A stretch of 64,000 nt of DNA from Opitutaceae bacterium (GCA_024233285.1 JACKPU010000007.1:86849-150848); one strand, 5' to 3'. Shown: positions 7,788-17,920, counted from the stretch's first letter. Numbers and translations are program-made. The notes: generated from the letters alone by a model not told the origin.

Positions 7788-9107
7788 ATGCCTTCTCTCG
7801 TTTCAACTCTGGCGGCGCGCACGATTCAGCTCGGCGCTCTTAGCGTCCTAGTCTTTGCCACGACACCTTCGCGTTCCGTGGGAGCTGCGAACGACGCTAA
7901 CTCCCTCGACGTTCCGAGAACTCTCGGGGACTATTTGCAACGCGCACAGGACGCGAACCCGGACTTACGGGCGTTCGCAGCGCGCTACGAGGCAGCGCGG
8001 GAACGCGTTCCTCAGGCTGCGGCGCTTCCGGATCCAACGTTTCAGGTGACTCACTTCGTTGAATCGGTGCAAACGCGCACCGGGCCCCAGAAGAATATTT
8101 TCATGTTCGGCCAGCGCGTGCCGTGGTTCGGACGATTATCTGGCCGGAAAGCGACCGCCAACGCCGAGGCCGAAGCCATCCACTTTGCCTTCGAGGCGCG
8201 CCAACTCATGCTCGCCCGGCAGGTCGGCACGGCTTACTACGATTACGGTTATCTAGGTAAAACTATCGAGCTTACCGCCCAAAACCTCGCGCTCTTAGAG
8301 CGGCTGGCTCCTATGGTTGAGGAGCGGACCCGCACCGGCGCTAGCCTTAACAATCTGCTCCGTCTCCGCGTGGAGATAGGCAAACTGCGTGACCGCCTTC
8401 AGACCCTCCAACAGAAACGCACCCAACTCTCCGCCCAGCTTGTTGCTCTGATGGCTCTGCCGACCGGTGACGTGCTGCCTTGGCCTCAATGGGAGCCCTC
8501 GGCAATCGTTGGCATTGATCCCTCTAATCGCAGTGCGCTGCTCGCAGCGGTGGAGGCGGAAAATCCCGAGTTGCTCATGCTGGAGCGCAAGGTCGCCAGC
8601 GCTGCCGCCCGCGTGGAACTCGCCCGTTTGGAGACCCGTCCCGATTTTACGATTGGACTTACCTACATCCAAGTCGGCTCGCCGACCGTAAACCCGAGCA
8701 CGCCGGACGCCGGTCGTGATCCTTGGGGTATCACGTTTGCCGTGAATCTCCCGGTGTGGAACAGTCGCACGAGTTCGACTCGCCGCGAAGCCTCCGCCAC
8801 CCGCAGAGCCTCGGAGAGCGAACTCGCTGACCGGCGCAACCAACTGCGAGCGGACGCATTGGCTTCGATCTCGATATTGGAAGACGCGACGCGACGGGTG
8901 CGTCTCTACCAAGACGACTTGCTACCGCTCGCCCGCCAGGCCGTCGAAAACACGAGCAGTGCCTACGAGGGGGATCGAGCGACGTTGCTGGAGCTGATCG
9001 ACAGCGAGCGCTCTCAACTCGATCTCGAACTCCAGCTGTGGCGAGCCCACGCCGACGCCGCTCAACAACGCATCGCGCTCCAAAGTCTGGCCAATCGTCC
9101 TCTTTAA
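7788..9107 (+). CDS. CusC-like outer membrane factor of metal RND efflux
   Basis: TolC-family outer-membrane protein of 439 residues with an N-terminal signal peptide (cleavage probably after VGA near residue 33). It has two repeated OEP halves of long amphipathic helices: AAALPDPTFQV and MFGQRVPWFGR mark the first half, and LARLETRPDFTIGL and WGITFAVNLPVW the second. The PDP.F..T/V and PW.GR elements are typical of the CusC/CzcC/IbeB metal group. It is first in an operon with the adaptor (30 bases downstream) and the RND pump, and should form the outer-membrane exit duct of a Cu/Ag pump. The ATG at 7788 is the first after the divergent promoter region and directly precedes the signal peptide. 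Confidence 0.87.
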   Translation: MPSLVSTLAARTIQLGALSVLVFATTPSRSVGAANDANSLDVPRTLGDYLQRAQDANPDLRAFAARYEAARERVPQAAALPDPTFQVTHFVESVQTRTGPQKNIFMFGQRVPWFGRLSGRKATANAEAEAIHFAFEARQLMLARQVGTAYYDYGYLGKTIELTAQNLALLERLAPMVEERTRTGASLNNLLRLRVEIGKLRDRLQTLQQKRTQLSAQLVALMALPTGDVLPWPQWEPSAIVGIDPSNRSALLAAVEAENPELLMLERKVASAAARVELARLETRPDFTIGLTYIQVGSPTVNPSTPDAGRDPWGITFAVNLPVWNSRTSSTRREASATRRASESELADRRNQLRADALASISILEDATRRVRLYQDDLLPLARQAVENTSSAYEGDRATLLELIDSERSQLDLELQLWRAHADAAQQRIALQSLANRPL

Positions 9108-9136
9108 ACCATCGCCCCCTCGGCAGCACCCTATTT

Positions 9137-11026
9137 ATGCAACGCAAGATTCTCCTTTTCGCCGTGCCCGTGGGCGCTCTCGTCGTCGGCCTCCTAGTCG
9201 GTCGCATGGCTTTCGGTGGGAAAACCGAAACCCACACCGAGCACGATGGCGCGACGACCGCCGCGTCGCCCGCATCCGCCGAACAGAAGGCCGAAGTCTG
9301 GACCTGTTCGATGCATCCACAGATTCGCCAACCGGGGCCGGGCAAATGTCCGATCTGCGCGATGGATTTGATTCCGGTTACTTCGGACTCTGCCTCCGGA
9401 GACGCGGGACCGCGCGCCATGACCATGAGTTCAAGTGCCGTGGCCTTGGCAGATATCCAAACCACGCGGGTTGAACGTCGCTTCCCTGAGGCGACTTTGC
9501 ACCTCGTCGGTCAACTCGACTACGACGAGACGAAGTTACGTTCACTTACCGCTCGTTTCCCTGCACGCATCGACGAACTCTACGTCAACTATACCGGCGT
9601 GTCCGTGGCTCGGGGCGAACACCTCGCCCGCATCTACAGCCCCGAACTCGTCACTGCGCAACGCGAGCTGCTCTCGGCCCAAACTGCGGCTCCCGGCGGC
9701 GATTTTGTCCGCATTGCGCGTGAAAAACTCCGTCTTTGGGATGTCCTGCCGGAGCAGATCGACGCCGTCCTCGCTCGCGGCACCGTCACCGACTCCTTCG
9801 AGTTGCGGGCTCCGGCGGGAGGAGTAGTCGTGATGAAAAACATTAAGGAAGGTGACTACGTCAAAACCGGTGAACCGTTTTTCCGGATCGCCGATCTCTC
9901 GGAGCTATGGCTGCACCTCCAAGCCTTCGAGTCGGATATCGCCCAACTTCGATACGGTCAGGAAGTCACGTTCACGGTGGAATCATGGCCGGGCGAAACC
10001 TTTTCAGGCCACATCGCCTTCATCGCGCCACAAGTCGACTCCAAGACCCGCACCGTGGCCGTGCGCGTCAACGTCCCCAATCCTGACCAACGCCTCAAGC
10101 CCGGCATGTTTGCCCGCGGGCAAGTGCGAGTGAAGCTCGCAGGGGGCAATCAGGTTTTCGCGCCCGATCTCGCCGGAAAATGGATCAGTCCGATGCACCC
10201 CGAAATCGTCAAGGATGGTCCCGGGGCCTGCGATATCTGCGGCATGGCCTTGGTGCCCGTTGAATCACTCGGTTACCGGACCCTGACTCCCGAACAAGCC
10301 CCTCTGGTCGTCCCCGCCTCAGCCTTGTTGCGCACCGGGAAGCGCGCGATCGTCTATGTCAAACTACCGGATTCTAAATCGGCCACTTTTGAAGGTCGGG
10401 AAGTCGAACTCGGCGCTGAAGCCGCTGGGCTCGTCATCATTGCAACGGGGCTGAACGAGGGCGATGAGGTCGTCACCCAGGGAGCGTTCAAAATCGATAG
10501 CTCCCTGCAAATTCTCGCCAAGCCCAGTATGATGAATCCAACCGGTGGTGGACCGGCGCCGGGCCACAATCATGGAGGGGACAACAATAAAACGCCCGCC
10601 ATGGAGAGCATGGTTAAACCGGCCGACTTGGTCATTGCCTCCGCCACGGCCCGCGACCTTTTACCTGCCTATTTTGCGCTGCAAACCGCCCTCGCAGGTG
10701 ATGATTTGTCGGCCGCCCAGACAGCCCTTCGGGCCATGATGGAGGTGACCGGACATGTCGGCGAATTGGCCGAACTGCTCCATCTCACTGTCGGTGCCGA
10801 AACATTGGATACGATCCGTAGACCCGCCTTCGCGCGGATTTCATCGGCCATGATCGTCGCGCTGAAGCGGGAAGTCTCGGCGCTCGAAAGTCCGGTGGTG
10901 CGCATGCATTGCCCGATGGCCGGCGAAGGTGGGGCCGATTGGCTTCAAGCCACCGAGTCGCTTCGTAACCCTTACTTTGGGGCTGATATGCTCACCTGCG
11001 GCGACGTCGTCGAGCGCCTCAAGTAA
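9137..11026 (+). CDS. cusB: CusB-like RND periplasmic adaptor with two heavy-metal-binding modules and DUF3347
   Basis: Membrane-fusion protein of a Cu/Ag RND pump, 629 residues, from the ATG at 9137 that precedes an N-terminal anchor (ILLFAVPVGALVVGLLVG). Domain order: anchor (1-25); a heavy-metal-binding domain with WTCSMHPQIRQPGPGKCPIC and MDLIPV (about 55-80); barrel-sandwich/lipoyl and beta-barrel adaptor domains (100-340, DELYVNYTG, GGVVVMKNIKEGDYV, LKPGMFARGQV); a second heavy-metal-binding motif (PMHPEIVKDGPGACDICGM, about 352-375); a membrane-proximal domain; and a C-terminal DUF3347 domain (490-629) with HCPMA and ADMLTCG. The three metal-binding additions make it larger than E. coli CusB (~400 residues). 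Partners are the CusC-like and CusA-like neighbours. Confidence 0.9.
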   Translation: MQRKILLFAVPVGALVVGLLVGRMAFGGKTETHTEHDGATTAASPASAEQKAEVWTCSMHPQIRQPGPGKCPICAMDLIPVTSDSASGDAGPRAMTMSSSAVALADIQTTRVERRFPEATLHLVGQLDYDETKLRSLTARFPARIDELYVNYTGVSVARGEHLARIYSPELVTAQRELLSAQTAAPGGDFVRIAREKLRLWDVLPEQIDAVLARGTVTDSFELRAPAGGVVVMKNIKEGDYVKTGEPFFRIADLSELWLHLQAFESDIAQLRYGQEVTFTVESWPGETFSGHIAFIAPQVDSKTRTVAVRVNVPNPDQRLKPGMFARGQVRVKLAGGNQVFAPDLAGKWISPMHPEIVKDGPGACDICGMALVPVESLGYRTLTPEQAPLVVPASALLRTGKRAIVYVKLPDSKSATFEGREVELGAEAAGLVIIATGLNEGDEVVTQGAFKIDSSLQILAKPSMMNPTGGGPAPGHNHGGDNNKTPAMESMVKPADLVIASATARDLLPAYFALQTALAGDDLSAAQTALRAMMEVTGHVGELAELLHLTVGAETLDTIRRPAFARISSAMIVALKREVSALESPVVRMHCPMAGEGGADWLQATESLRNPYFGADMLTCGDVVERLK

Positions 11027-11046
11027 CCACCGCGAGCCTCCCCGTC

Positions 11047-14000
11047 ATGGTCAATCGACTCATTCGTTTTTGCCTCGAAAACAAGCTGGTGGTGATCCTG
11101 TTCACCGTCGGTCTCATTCTTTGGGGCGTTCTTGCCGCGCCTTTTGACTGGAAAATCGACGCGTTGCCTCGCGATCCCGTGCCGGTGGATGCCATCCCCG
11201 ACATCGGCGAGAATCAGCAGATCGTCTTCACCGAATGGATGGGGCGTTCTCCGCAGGACATTGAAGACCAGATCACCTATCCGCTCACGACGGCGCTGCT
11301 CGGTCTGCCTGAGGTCAAGACGGTGCGCAGCTACTCGATGTTCGGATTCTCGTCGATCTACGTGATCTTCAAGGAAGGCGCCGAGTTCTATTGGACGCGC
11401 AGTCGCATCCTGGAAAAACTCAACAGCCTGCCCGCCGGGCTCCTGCCCGCTGGCGTGCAACCGCAGCTTGGCCCCGATGCCACCGCGCTTGGTCAGGTGT
11501 TTTGGTATACCCTCGAAGGTCGAGGGTCGGACGGTAAACCGAGCGGCGGCTGGGACCCGCAAGAGTTGCGCAGCACGCAGGATTGGTATGTGCGCTATGC
11601 CTTGCAGGGCGTGGACGGGGTGGCGGAGGTCGCCTCCATCGGCGGGTTCGTGAAGGAGTATCAAATCGACGTCGATCCCGACGCCTTGCGCACCTACCGA
11701 CTCACGCTCGCCGATGTGTTTGCCGCCGTCAAAGGCAGCAATCTCGATGTGGGAGCCCGCACCATAGAGGTCAACAGCGTCGAATACGTCATCCGGGGTC
11801 TCGGTTTCGTCAAAAGTCTCGATGATCTACGCAAAACCGTGGTGGCTTCGCGCGACGGCGTTCCGATCACGCTGGCGCAATTGGGCACCGTCGAATACGG
11901 GCCGGCGTTGCGTCGTGGTGCGTTGGACAAGGCCGGGGCTGAAGCGGTGGGTGGCGTGGTCGTGGCCCGTTTTGGCGAGAACCCGCTTCAAGTTATCCAA
12001 CGGGTAAAGGCCAAGATCGCCGACATCACTGCTGGTCTGCCCACCAAGACGCTCGACGATGGGAGCGAGAGCAAAATCACGATTGTGCCATTCTATGATC
12101 GCAGCGGGTTGATTCACGAAACGCTGGGCACTTTGGAGGACGCGATTCGCGACGAGATACTCGTTACCATCATTGTAGTTGTCCTGATGGTGATGCACCT
12201 GCGCAGCGCCTTGCTGATCTCCAGCGTATTGCCGCTGGCCGTGCTGTTCGCCTTTGTCGCCATGAAGCTGGCCGGCGTAGATGCCAACATCGTTGCCCTG
12301 TCCGGCATCGCGATCGCGATCGGCACGGTGGTGGACATGGGCATCGTGCTCATCGAAAACATTCTCAAGCACGTCGACTCTGCGCCACCCGAGGAGAGTC
12401 GGCTGGAAGTCGTCTACCGCGCATGTTCCGAAGTGGGCGGCGCGGTCCTCACCGCCGTGGCCACCACCGTGATCAGCTTTTTGCCGGTATTCACCATGGA
12501 AGGGGCCGAAGGGAAACTGTTCCGCCCGCTCGCCTACACCAAGACCTTTGCCTTGGTCGGCTCGATCATCGTCGCGCTGACGATTATTCCTCCGTTGGCC
12601 CATTGGTTTGTGGCAGGGCGTTTTCGCTCCCGGTTTGCCGCTTTGAGTCTCTGGGGAGCGCTCGCCGTCGCCGGGCTTGTCACCCCATTTCTCGTCTCGT
12701 GGTTCCCGATCTGGCTGGGTCTGTTATTGATCGCTGTCGCCGTCTTCAACGCAACGAAAGATCGCATCCCGACTGCTTGGCAGCGGCGAACTGTATATGC
12801 CTTCAATTTCGTCTTCGCTCTGGTGGTCGTCGTGATTCTGGCGGGCTCGTGGGCTCCGCTCGGTCCTGCTGTGCCGGTGCACAATATCGTCTTCGTCCTG
12901 CTCACGGTGGGCAGCCTGCTGCTGGGCATGATGGCGTTCGTGCACTTCTATCCGGTGATTCTGGCGCGACTGCTGCGGGTCAAACTCGTCTTCATGTTGT
13001 TGAGCAGCCTGCTCGTGATCTGGGGCTTCAGTGCATGGTTGGGCGTGGGGCAAATATTTGGATGGCTACCTGGTTGGGCGAAAAACAATCCGGTTTATAC
13101 AAGCGCATTTCATTCGTTTCCGGGTCTGGGCAAGGAGTTTATGCCCGACCTCGACGAAGGGTCTTATCTTTACATGCCGACCGTCATGCCGCACGCGTCC
13201 ATCGGCGAGGTAACGGATATCATTCGCAAACAGGACATGGCGATTCAGGCCATCCCCGAGGTGGACACCGTCGTGGGCAAACTGGGGCGGGCGGAAAGCC
13301 CACTCGATCCCGCGCCGATCTCCATGATTGAGACCATTGTGTCGTATAAATCGGAATACCGAACGGATGCCGACGGCCGATTGCTCACCTTCGCCGTAGA
13401 TCCGGCTACGGGGGACTTTACGCGGGACGGAGCGGGGCAACTGGTCCCAGATCCCGACGGACGGCCATATCGTCAATGGCGCGACAGCATTCGCTCTCCT
13501 GATGACATCTGGCGGGAAATCGCTCAGGTAGCGGCAGTGCCCGGCAGCACGTCGGCCCCAAAGCTCCAACCCATCGCCGCCCGCGTGGTCATGCTGCAAA
13601 GCGGCATGCGCGCCCCCATGGGGCTGAAGGTTTATGGCCCCAACCTGGCCACCATCGAACAGGTATCACTCCAGATTGAAGGTTTCCTGAAGCAGGTTCC
13701 TGCCATCAACGCTGATGCGGTTCTCGCCGACCGTATCGTCGGCAAACCTTATTTGGAGGTCGCCATTGATCGCGATGCGATCGCGCGCTATGGAATCAAA
13801 ATTCAGACCGTGCAGGACGTGATTGAAGTCGCCATCGGAGGCCGGCCGATCACGACCACTGTCGAAGGGCGTGAACGTTACCCCGTGCGCATTCGATACC
13901 CGCGGGAACTCCGCGACACCACCGAAGGCATCGAAAACATCCTCGTGGCGGCGCCGGACGGCACGCAGATTCCACTCAAGCAACTCGCTACCCTCGACTA

Positions 14001-14799
14001 CACGCGTGGTCCGCAAGCGATCAAAAGTGAAGATACGTTTCTGGTGGGCTACGTCATTTTTGACAAAACGCCGGGCTTTGCCGAAGTAGACGCGGTCGAG
14101 CAGGCGTCTGCCTATCTGCGTTCAAAAATAGCCTCTGGCGATCTCACGGTCCCCGCTGGTGTGAGCTACAAGTTCACGGGCAGCTATGAGAACCAGATTC
14201 GCGCCGAAAAGCGGCTAAGCATCGTTCTGCCTATCGCGCTCTTTGCGATCTTCCTCATCTTGTATTTCCAGTTCAAACGCGTCGCGGTGACATTGCTGGT
14301 GTTTTCCGGCATCGCCTATGCGTGGTCCGGCGGATTCGTGCTCGCTTGGCTCTATGGCCAGCCGTGGTTTCTCAACGTCGATCTCTTTGGGCATCACCTG
14401 CGAGACCTGTTCCAGATCCATACAATCAACCTAAGTGTCGCCGTATGGGTGGGCTTTCTCGCTCTGTTTGGTATCGCCACCGATGACGGAGTGATCATGG
14501 CGACCTACATTGGCCAACGCCTTGAGGAGGCCCCGTCCGACAGCATCGCCGCCATCCGTGCCCGTATCTTGGAGGCCGGGACGAAGCGAGTTCGTCCGGC
14601 GATGATGACCATCGCGACGACGGTGCTCGCCTTGCTTCCGGTGCTTACGTCGACCGGACGCGGCGCAGACGTCATGATCCCCATGGCGATTCCTACCTTC
14701 GGCGGCATGATGTTCGCCATCGTCACCGTCTTCGTCGTGCCCGTGCTCTATTGCTCACTGGAGGAGCTGAAGCTGCGGTTCGCCCGCCGGGCCACCTAA
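11047..14799 (+). CDS. cusA: CusA-type Cu/Ag RND efflux pump, enlarged
   Basis: Proton-driven inner-membrane RND pump that expels Cu+/Ag+ through CusB and CusC. At 1250 residues it is about 200 longer than E. coli CusA. The proton-relay aspartate is in TM4 (GIAIAIGTVVDMGIVLIEN, D430). The three methionines that carry Cu/Ag in CusA (M573, M623, M672) all have counterparts: M710 (YMPTVMP), M760 (APISMIE) and M849 (VVMLQSGM). This supports monovalent copper/silver rather than Zn/Co. The extra length comes mainly from a hydrophobic insert at about 520-680 with several additional helices (LVSWFPIWLGLLLIAVAVF, FNFVFALVVVVILAG, FVLLTVGSLLLGMM), and from a loop near 770-820. It begins 20 bases after cusB in the same operon. 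Confidence 0.93.
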   Translation: MVNRLIRFCLENKLVVILFTVGLILWGVLAAPFDWKIDALPRDPVPVDAIPDIGENQQIVFTEWMGRSPQDIEDQITYPLTTALLGLPEVKTVRSYSMFGFSSIYVIFKEGAEFYWTRSRILEKLNSLPAGLLPAGVQPQLGPDATALGQVFWYTLEGRGSDGKPSGGWDPQELRSTQDWYVRYALQGVDGVAEVASIGGFVKEYQIDVDPDALRTYRLTLADVFAAVKGSNLDVGARTIEVNSVEYVIRGLGFVKSLDDLRKTVVASRDGVPITLAQLGTVEYGPALRRGALDKAGAEAVGGVVVARFGENPLQVIQRVKAKIADITAGLPTKTLDDGSESKITIVPFYDRSGLIHETLGTLEDAIRDEILVTIIVVVLMVMHLRSALLISSVLPLAVLFAFVAMKLAGVDANIVALSGIAIAIGTVVDMGIVLIENILKHVDSAPPEESRLEVVYRACSEVGGAVLTAVATTVISFLPVFTMEGAEGKLFRPLAYTKTFALVGSIIVALTIIPPLAHWFVAGRFRSRFAALSLWGALAVAGLVTPFLVSWFPIWLGLLLIAVAVFNATKDRIPTAWQRRTVYAFNFVFALVVVVILAGSWAPLGPAVPVHNIVFVLLTVGSLLLGMMAFVHFYPVILARLLRVKLVFMLLSSLLVIWGFSAWLGVGQIFGWLPGWAKNNPVYTSAFHSFPGLGKEFMPDLDEGSYLYMPTVMPHASIGEVTDIIRKQDMAIQAIPEVDTVVGKLGRAESPLDPAPISMIETIVSYKSEYRTDADGRLLTFAVDPATGDFTRDGAGQLVPDPDGRPYRQWRDSIRSPDDIWREIAQVAAVPGSTSAPKLQPIAARVVMLQSGMRAPMGLKVYGPNLATIEQVSLQIEGFLKQVPAINADAVLADRIVGKPYLEVAIDRDAIARYGIKIQTVQDVIEVAIGGRPITTTVEGRERYPVRIRYPRELRDTTEGIENILVAAPDGTQIPLKQLATLDYTRGPQAIKSEDTFLVGYVIFDKTPGFAEVDAVEQASAYLRSKIASGDLTVPAGVSYKFTGSYENQIRAEKRLSIVLPIALFAIFLILYFQFKRVAVTLLVFSGIAYAWSGGFVLAWLYGQPWFLNVDLFGHHLRDLFQIHTINLSVAVWVGFLALFGIATDDGVIMATYIGQRLEEAPSDSIAAIRARILEAGTKRVRPAMMTIATTVLALLPVLTSTGRGADVMIPMAIPTFGGMMFAIVTVFVVPVLYCSLEELKLRFARRAT

Positions 14800-14807
14800 C
14801 CAAGAAA

Positions 14808-17321
14808 ATGACTATTAGCCGCTCATCTCATCCCATACCAAAGCCGCGAACCATCCTCGCCCTGGTCTTGGTCGTTGCTGCTAGTTCTGTGTCGGCGGAG
14901 GTCGTGGAATACAATCTCACCATCGCGCAAAGCACGGTCAACTTTACCGGACGCTCGGTGCCCGCGATGACTGTGAATGGCGGTATCCCCGGACCCACCT
15001 TGCGCTTTGACGAGGGCGACACCGCCCGCATCCACGTAACCAATACGATGGACGTGCCGACCTCAATCCATTGGCACGGCTTGCTGGTGCCACCCGATAT
15101 GGACGGTGTGCCGTTCATCACGTATCCGCCCATCGCGCCCGGCACGACCTTCACCTACGAATTTCCTATCCGCCAGTCCGGCACTTACTGGTATCACTCG
15201 CATACGTCCCTCCAGGAACAGAGCGGCGTTTACGGTTCCATTGCCATCGAACCGCGCGGCGGCGATCCCCGCTACCCTGGCTTGAAGGAGCACGTGGTCT
15301 TGCTGTCGGATTGGACAGACGAAGACCCGCACGAGGTTATGCGCACGCTACGGGCGGGGAACGAATATTACAGCCTGCGTAAACGCAGCGGCCAAAGCAT
15401 TCTGGGAGCACTTCACACGGGCCATCTTAAAGACTACTTCGCCCGCGAGCTCCAACGCATGCCGGCCATGGATATTTCGGATGTCGCTTATGACCGCTAC
15501 TTGGTTAACGGAAAGACCGAAGAGAACTGGCCCGTCCAACCTGGTGAGCGGGTGCGCCTGCGTATCGTTGACGGCTCAGCGTCCACCTTTTTTCATATCG
15601 AATTCGCCGGAGGTCCCTTGACCGTCATCGCAGCGGACGGCCAAGACGTGGAACCCTTCGACGTGGACCGGCTATTCATCGGCGTGGCCGAGACTTACGA
15701 TGTGCTCATCACTGTGCCCGCCGACGGCCGCTACGAGTTGCGCGCGACTTCACACGACCGGGTCGGACGCGCCTCGCTCTGGGTAGGTTCCGGGACAGAA
15801 CATCCGGCCCCGTTGATTCCCGCGCCGGATCTGTATGCGGGCATGGGGCCGTTGAAGGCAAAAAAAGTCTTTGCTCTTACGCCCGCAGGCACGATGGGCA
15901 TGCCTCAGGATCGCGTGGATGCCGGGGACTTTGACCAACCCGGTATGAACATGGGCGACATGAAAACGGACGGCATGGCGATGCCGGGGATGGAAGGCAT
16001 GGCAGCTTCTGCGAAAGACGACGGCAGCATGTCCCGCATGAACAAGATGAGTCGTGACGACATGACCATGCCGCAGCAAGAGCCCCCGCGATCCACGTCC
16101 ATGGTGCCCGGCACGATGAACATGCCCGGTGATACGATGACGCAGGACAGTATCTCCCCAACCCAGCACGCCGATATGCCCGGTATGGGAGCCAAGTCGA
16201 TGGGGCATCCGAAAATGCCAGTGATAGAGGGGGCAGCTCCATCCCCGATCAAACCTGGCGAACCCATGCCTGCCATGGTCTCCGCTCCGGGAGCATTCGA
16301 GTGGCTTGCCGGTGACCTGAGTTCACAAGGCCCGCTCGCTCGCGACGGATCACCTGAACGTCCCTGGGGGCCCTACGCACAACTTCGCTCCACTCATCCG
16401 ACCGCACTCGATCCTGCCAAACCTGTGCGCGAAATCCGCCTCACTCTGGACGGCGACATGGAGCGCTACGTCTGGTTCATCAACAACACGCCCCTATCCG
16501 CCAGCGACGACATCCTCATCAAAGAAGGCGAGGTCGTGCGGTTCATCATGATCAACCGGACGATGATGCATCACCCGATGCACCTGCACGGCCATTTCTT
16601 CCGCGTGCTCAACGGCCAAGGCGCGTATTCACCGCTCAAGCACACGGTCGATGTGGAACCCATGCGCACGACCGTGATCGAGTTCGATGCCAACGAAAAG
16701 GGCGACTGGTTCTTCCACTGTCATCTCCTCTATCACATGAAGGCGGGGATGGCCCGTGTAGTGGAATACGAGGGCTTTGATCCCGCGCCCGAGACCGCCG
16801 CTGTGCGGGCGAAGCTCTACGCAGACCCGTATTACCGCTTCGGCCGTGGTGCCTTTGCCTCCAACATGACCGAAGGCTGGGCAGAACTCTCCAACAGCCG
16901 AAACATCTTCCGCGGCGAGTGGGAAATCGGCTGGGACAACGTGCCCGACGTGGAGTGGGAAGGCATCGCCAGCTACGGCCGCTACCTCAATCGCTTCACC
17001 ACCGTTTTTGCCGGCGCTGATTTCCTCGGGGAACGCAGCACGCTTGGTGAGACGCGAGGTGTCGCGGGAATTTCCTACACCCTTCCTTTCAACCTCCATA
17101 CGCGTAGCTGGCTCGACACCGATGGAGGAGCGCGCTTCGCGTTCACGCGAGAGTTCATGCTCACCCCACGCATGGCCCTCGAACTCGAGGGTCAATACGA
17201 CACCCACACGTTTTGGGAAGGCGTCGTTGCCCTCGACTATGTGCTCTCCAAACACACCGCCCTACAGCTGCGCTGGCACTCCGATTTCAAGTGGGGTGGC
17301 GGTGTGCGCATCCTTTTCTGA
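14808..17321 (+). CDS. Multicopper oxidase (CopA-type) fused to a C-terminal outer-membrane-barrel-like domain
   Basis: Exported cuprous oxidase, 837 residues, that oxidises Cu+ to less permeant Cu2+. The ATG at 14808 directly precedes a Sec-type signal peptide (ILALVLVVAASSVSA) without a twin-arginine motif, although CopA homologues often use Tat. Copper sites are complete: HWHG (88-91), YWYHSH, HHPMHLHGHFF and the T1/T2/T3 motif HCHLLYHMKAGM (C638). A Met/His-rich segment at about 345-490 (MNMGDMKTDGMAMPGMEGM and similar) resembles the Met-rich copper-binding insert of CopA/CueO. After the cupredoxin domains, residues ~660-837 form alternating aromatic beta strands (WEIGWDNVPDVEWEGIASYG, LHTRSWLDTDGGARFAF, ending GGGVRILF). 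These look like a CopB-type outer-membrane barrel piece. Located 8 bases after the CusA-like gene. Confidence 0.9.
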   Translation: MTISRSSHPIPKPRTILALVLVVAASSVSAEVVEYNLTIAQSTVNFTGRSVPAMTVNGGIPGPTLRFDEGDTARIHVTNTMDVPTSIHWHGLLVPPDMDGVPFITYPPIAPGTTFTYEFPIRQSGTYWYHSHTSLQEQSGVYGSIAIEPRGGDPRYPGLKEHVVLLSDWTDEDPHEVMRTLRAGNEYYSLRKRSGQSILGALHTGHLKDYFARELQRMPAMDISDVAYDRYLVNGKTEENWPVQPGERVRLRIVDGSASTFFHIEFAGGPLTVIAADGQDVEPFDVDRLFIGVAETYDVLITVPADGRYELRATSHDRVGRASLWVGSGTEHPAPLIPAPDLYAGMGPLKAKKVFALTPAGTMGMPQDRVDAGDFDQPGMNMGDMKTDGMAMPGMEGMAASAKDDGSMSRMNKMSRDDMTMPQQEPPRSTSMVPGTMNMPGDTMTQDSISPTQHADMPGMGAKSMGHPKMPVIEGAAPSPIKPGEPMPAMVSAPGAFEWLAGDLSSQGPLARDGSPERPWGPYAQLRSTHPTALDPAKPVREIRLTLDGDMERYVWFINNTPLSASDDILIKEGEVVRFIMINRTMMHHPMHLHGHFFRVLNGQGAYSPLKHTVDVEPMRTTVIEFDANEKGDWFFHCHLLYHMKAGMARVVEYEGFDPAPETAAVRAKLYADPYYRFGRGAFASNMTEGWAELSNSRNIFRGEWEIGWDNVPDVEWEGIASYGRYLNRFTTVFAGADFLGERSTLGETRGVAGISYTLPFNLHTRSWLDTDGGARFAFTREFMLTPRMALELEGQYDTHTFWEGVVALDYVLSKHTALQLRWHSDFKWGGGVRILF

Positions 17322-17371
17322 CCTCCGGGTCCGAGATCAAACCATCCAAATCCACAATCGATAAAAACATC

Positions 17372-17920
17372 ATGAAATCCCTCCGTAGTATCCTCCTCCT
17401 CGTCGTCGGTCTCACCGCCGCCGCCTTCACCGCCGCCGCCCATGGCGACGAGTTCAAGCCCGCCTTCGTCTCCAGTCTCACGCCTGCTTATCTCGACGTC
17501 CAAGCCGCGTTGGCGGCTGACGATCTAGGGGCCACTAAAGCCGCAGCCCAGACTCTTTTGACCACAGCGAAAAGAGGCCCGACCTTTGAAGACTTCACCG
17601 GGCCCGTTCAAATGATCATCGACGCCGCCGATCTCAAAGCTGCCCGGGTCGCCTTCAAAGAGGCTTCGGGCGAGCTGATCACGCTGATCAAACACGTTGG
17701 CACTGAAGGTGACCGCGATCTCTACGTCGCGCATTGCCCGATGGCCTTCGGAGGCAAAGGTGGTGACTGGCTGCAAGCCGACCAAAAAATCGCCAATCCC
17801 TATTACGGAGCCGCGATGCTGACTTGCGGATCGATCAAAACGCAGGCGGCCAAGCACGAGATGAAAATGGACGATCACACCGCCATGCCCGGCATGGACC
17901 ACGGTGGATCACACCATTGA
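17372..17920 (+). CDS. Periplasmic DUF3347 protein with His/Met-rich tail
   Basis: Exported 182-residue protein: signal peptide (ILLLVVGLTAAAFTAAAHG), then a helical DUF3347 domain (LTPAYLDVQAALAADDLGAT, HCPMAFGGKGGDWLQ, NPYYGAAMLTCG), and a tail with metal-ligand residues (HEMKMDDHTAMPGMDHGG, SHH). The same domain, with the same HCPMA...TCG signature, forms the C terminus of the CusB-like protein upstream, so the two are paralogous modules. In other bacteria DUF3347 domains are often found on CusB-like adaptors and in copper operons; the conserved His/Cys/Met suggest copper binding or hand-over to the pump. It lies about 50 bases after the oxidase gene. Confidence 0.82.
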   Translation: MKSLRSILLLVVGLTAAAFTAAAHGDEFKPAFVSSLTPAYLDVQAALAADDLGATKAAAQTLLTTAKRGPTFEDFTGPVQMIIDAADLKAARVAFKEASGELITLIKHVGTEGDRDLYVAHCPMAFGGKGGDWLQADQKIANPYYGAAMLTCGSIKTQAAKHEMKMDDHTAMPGMDHGGSHH

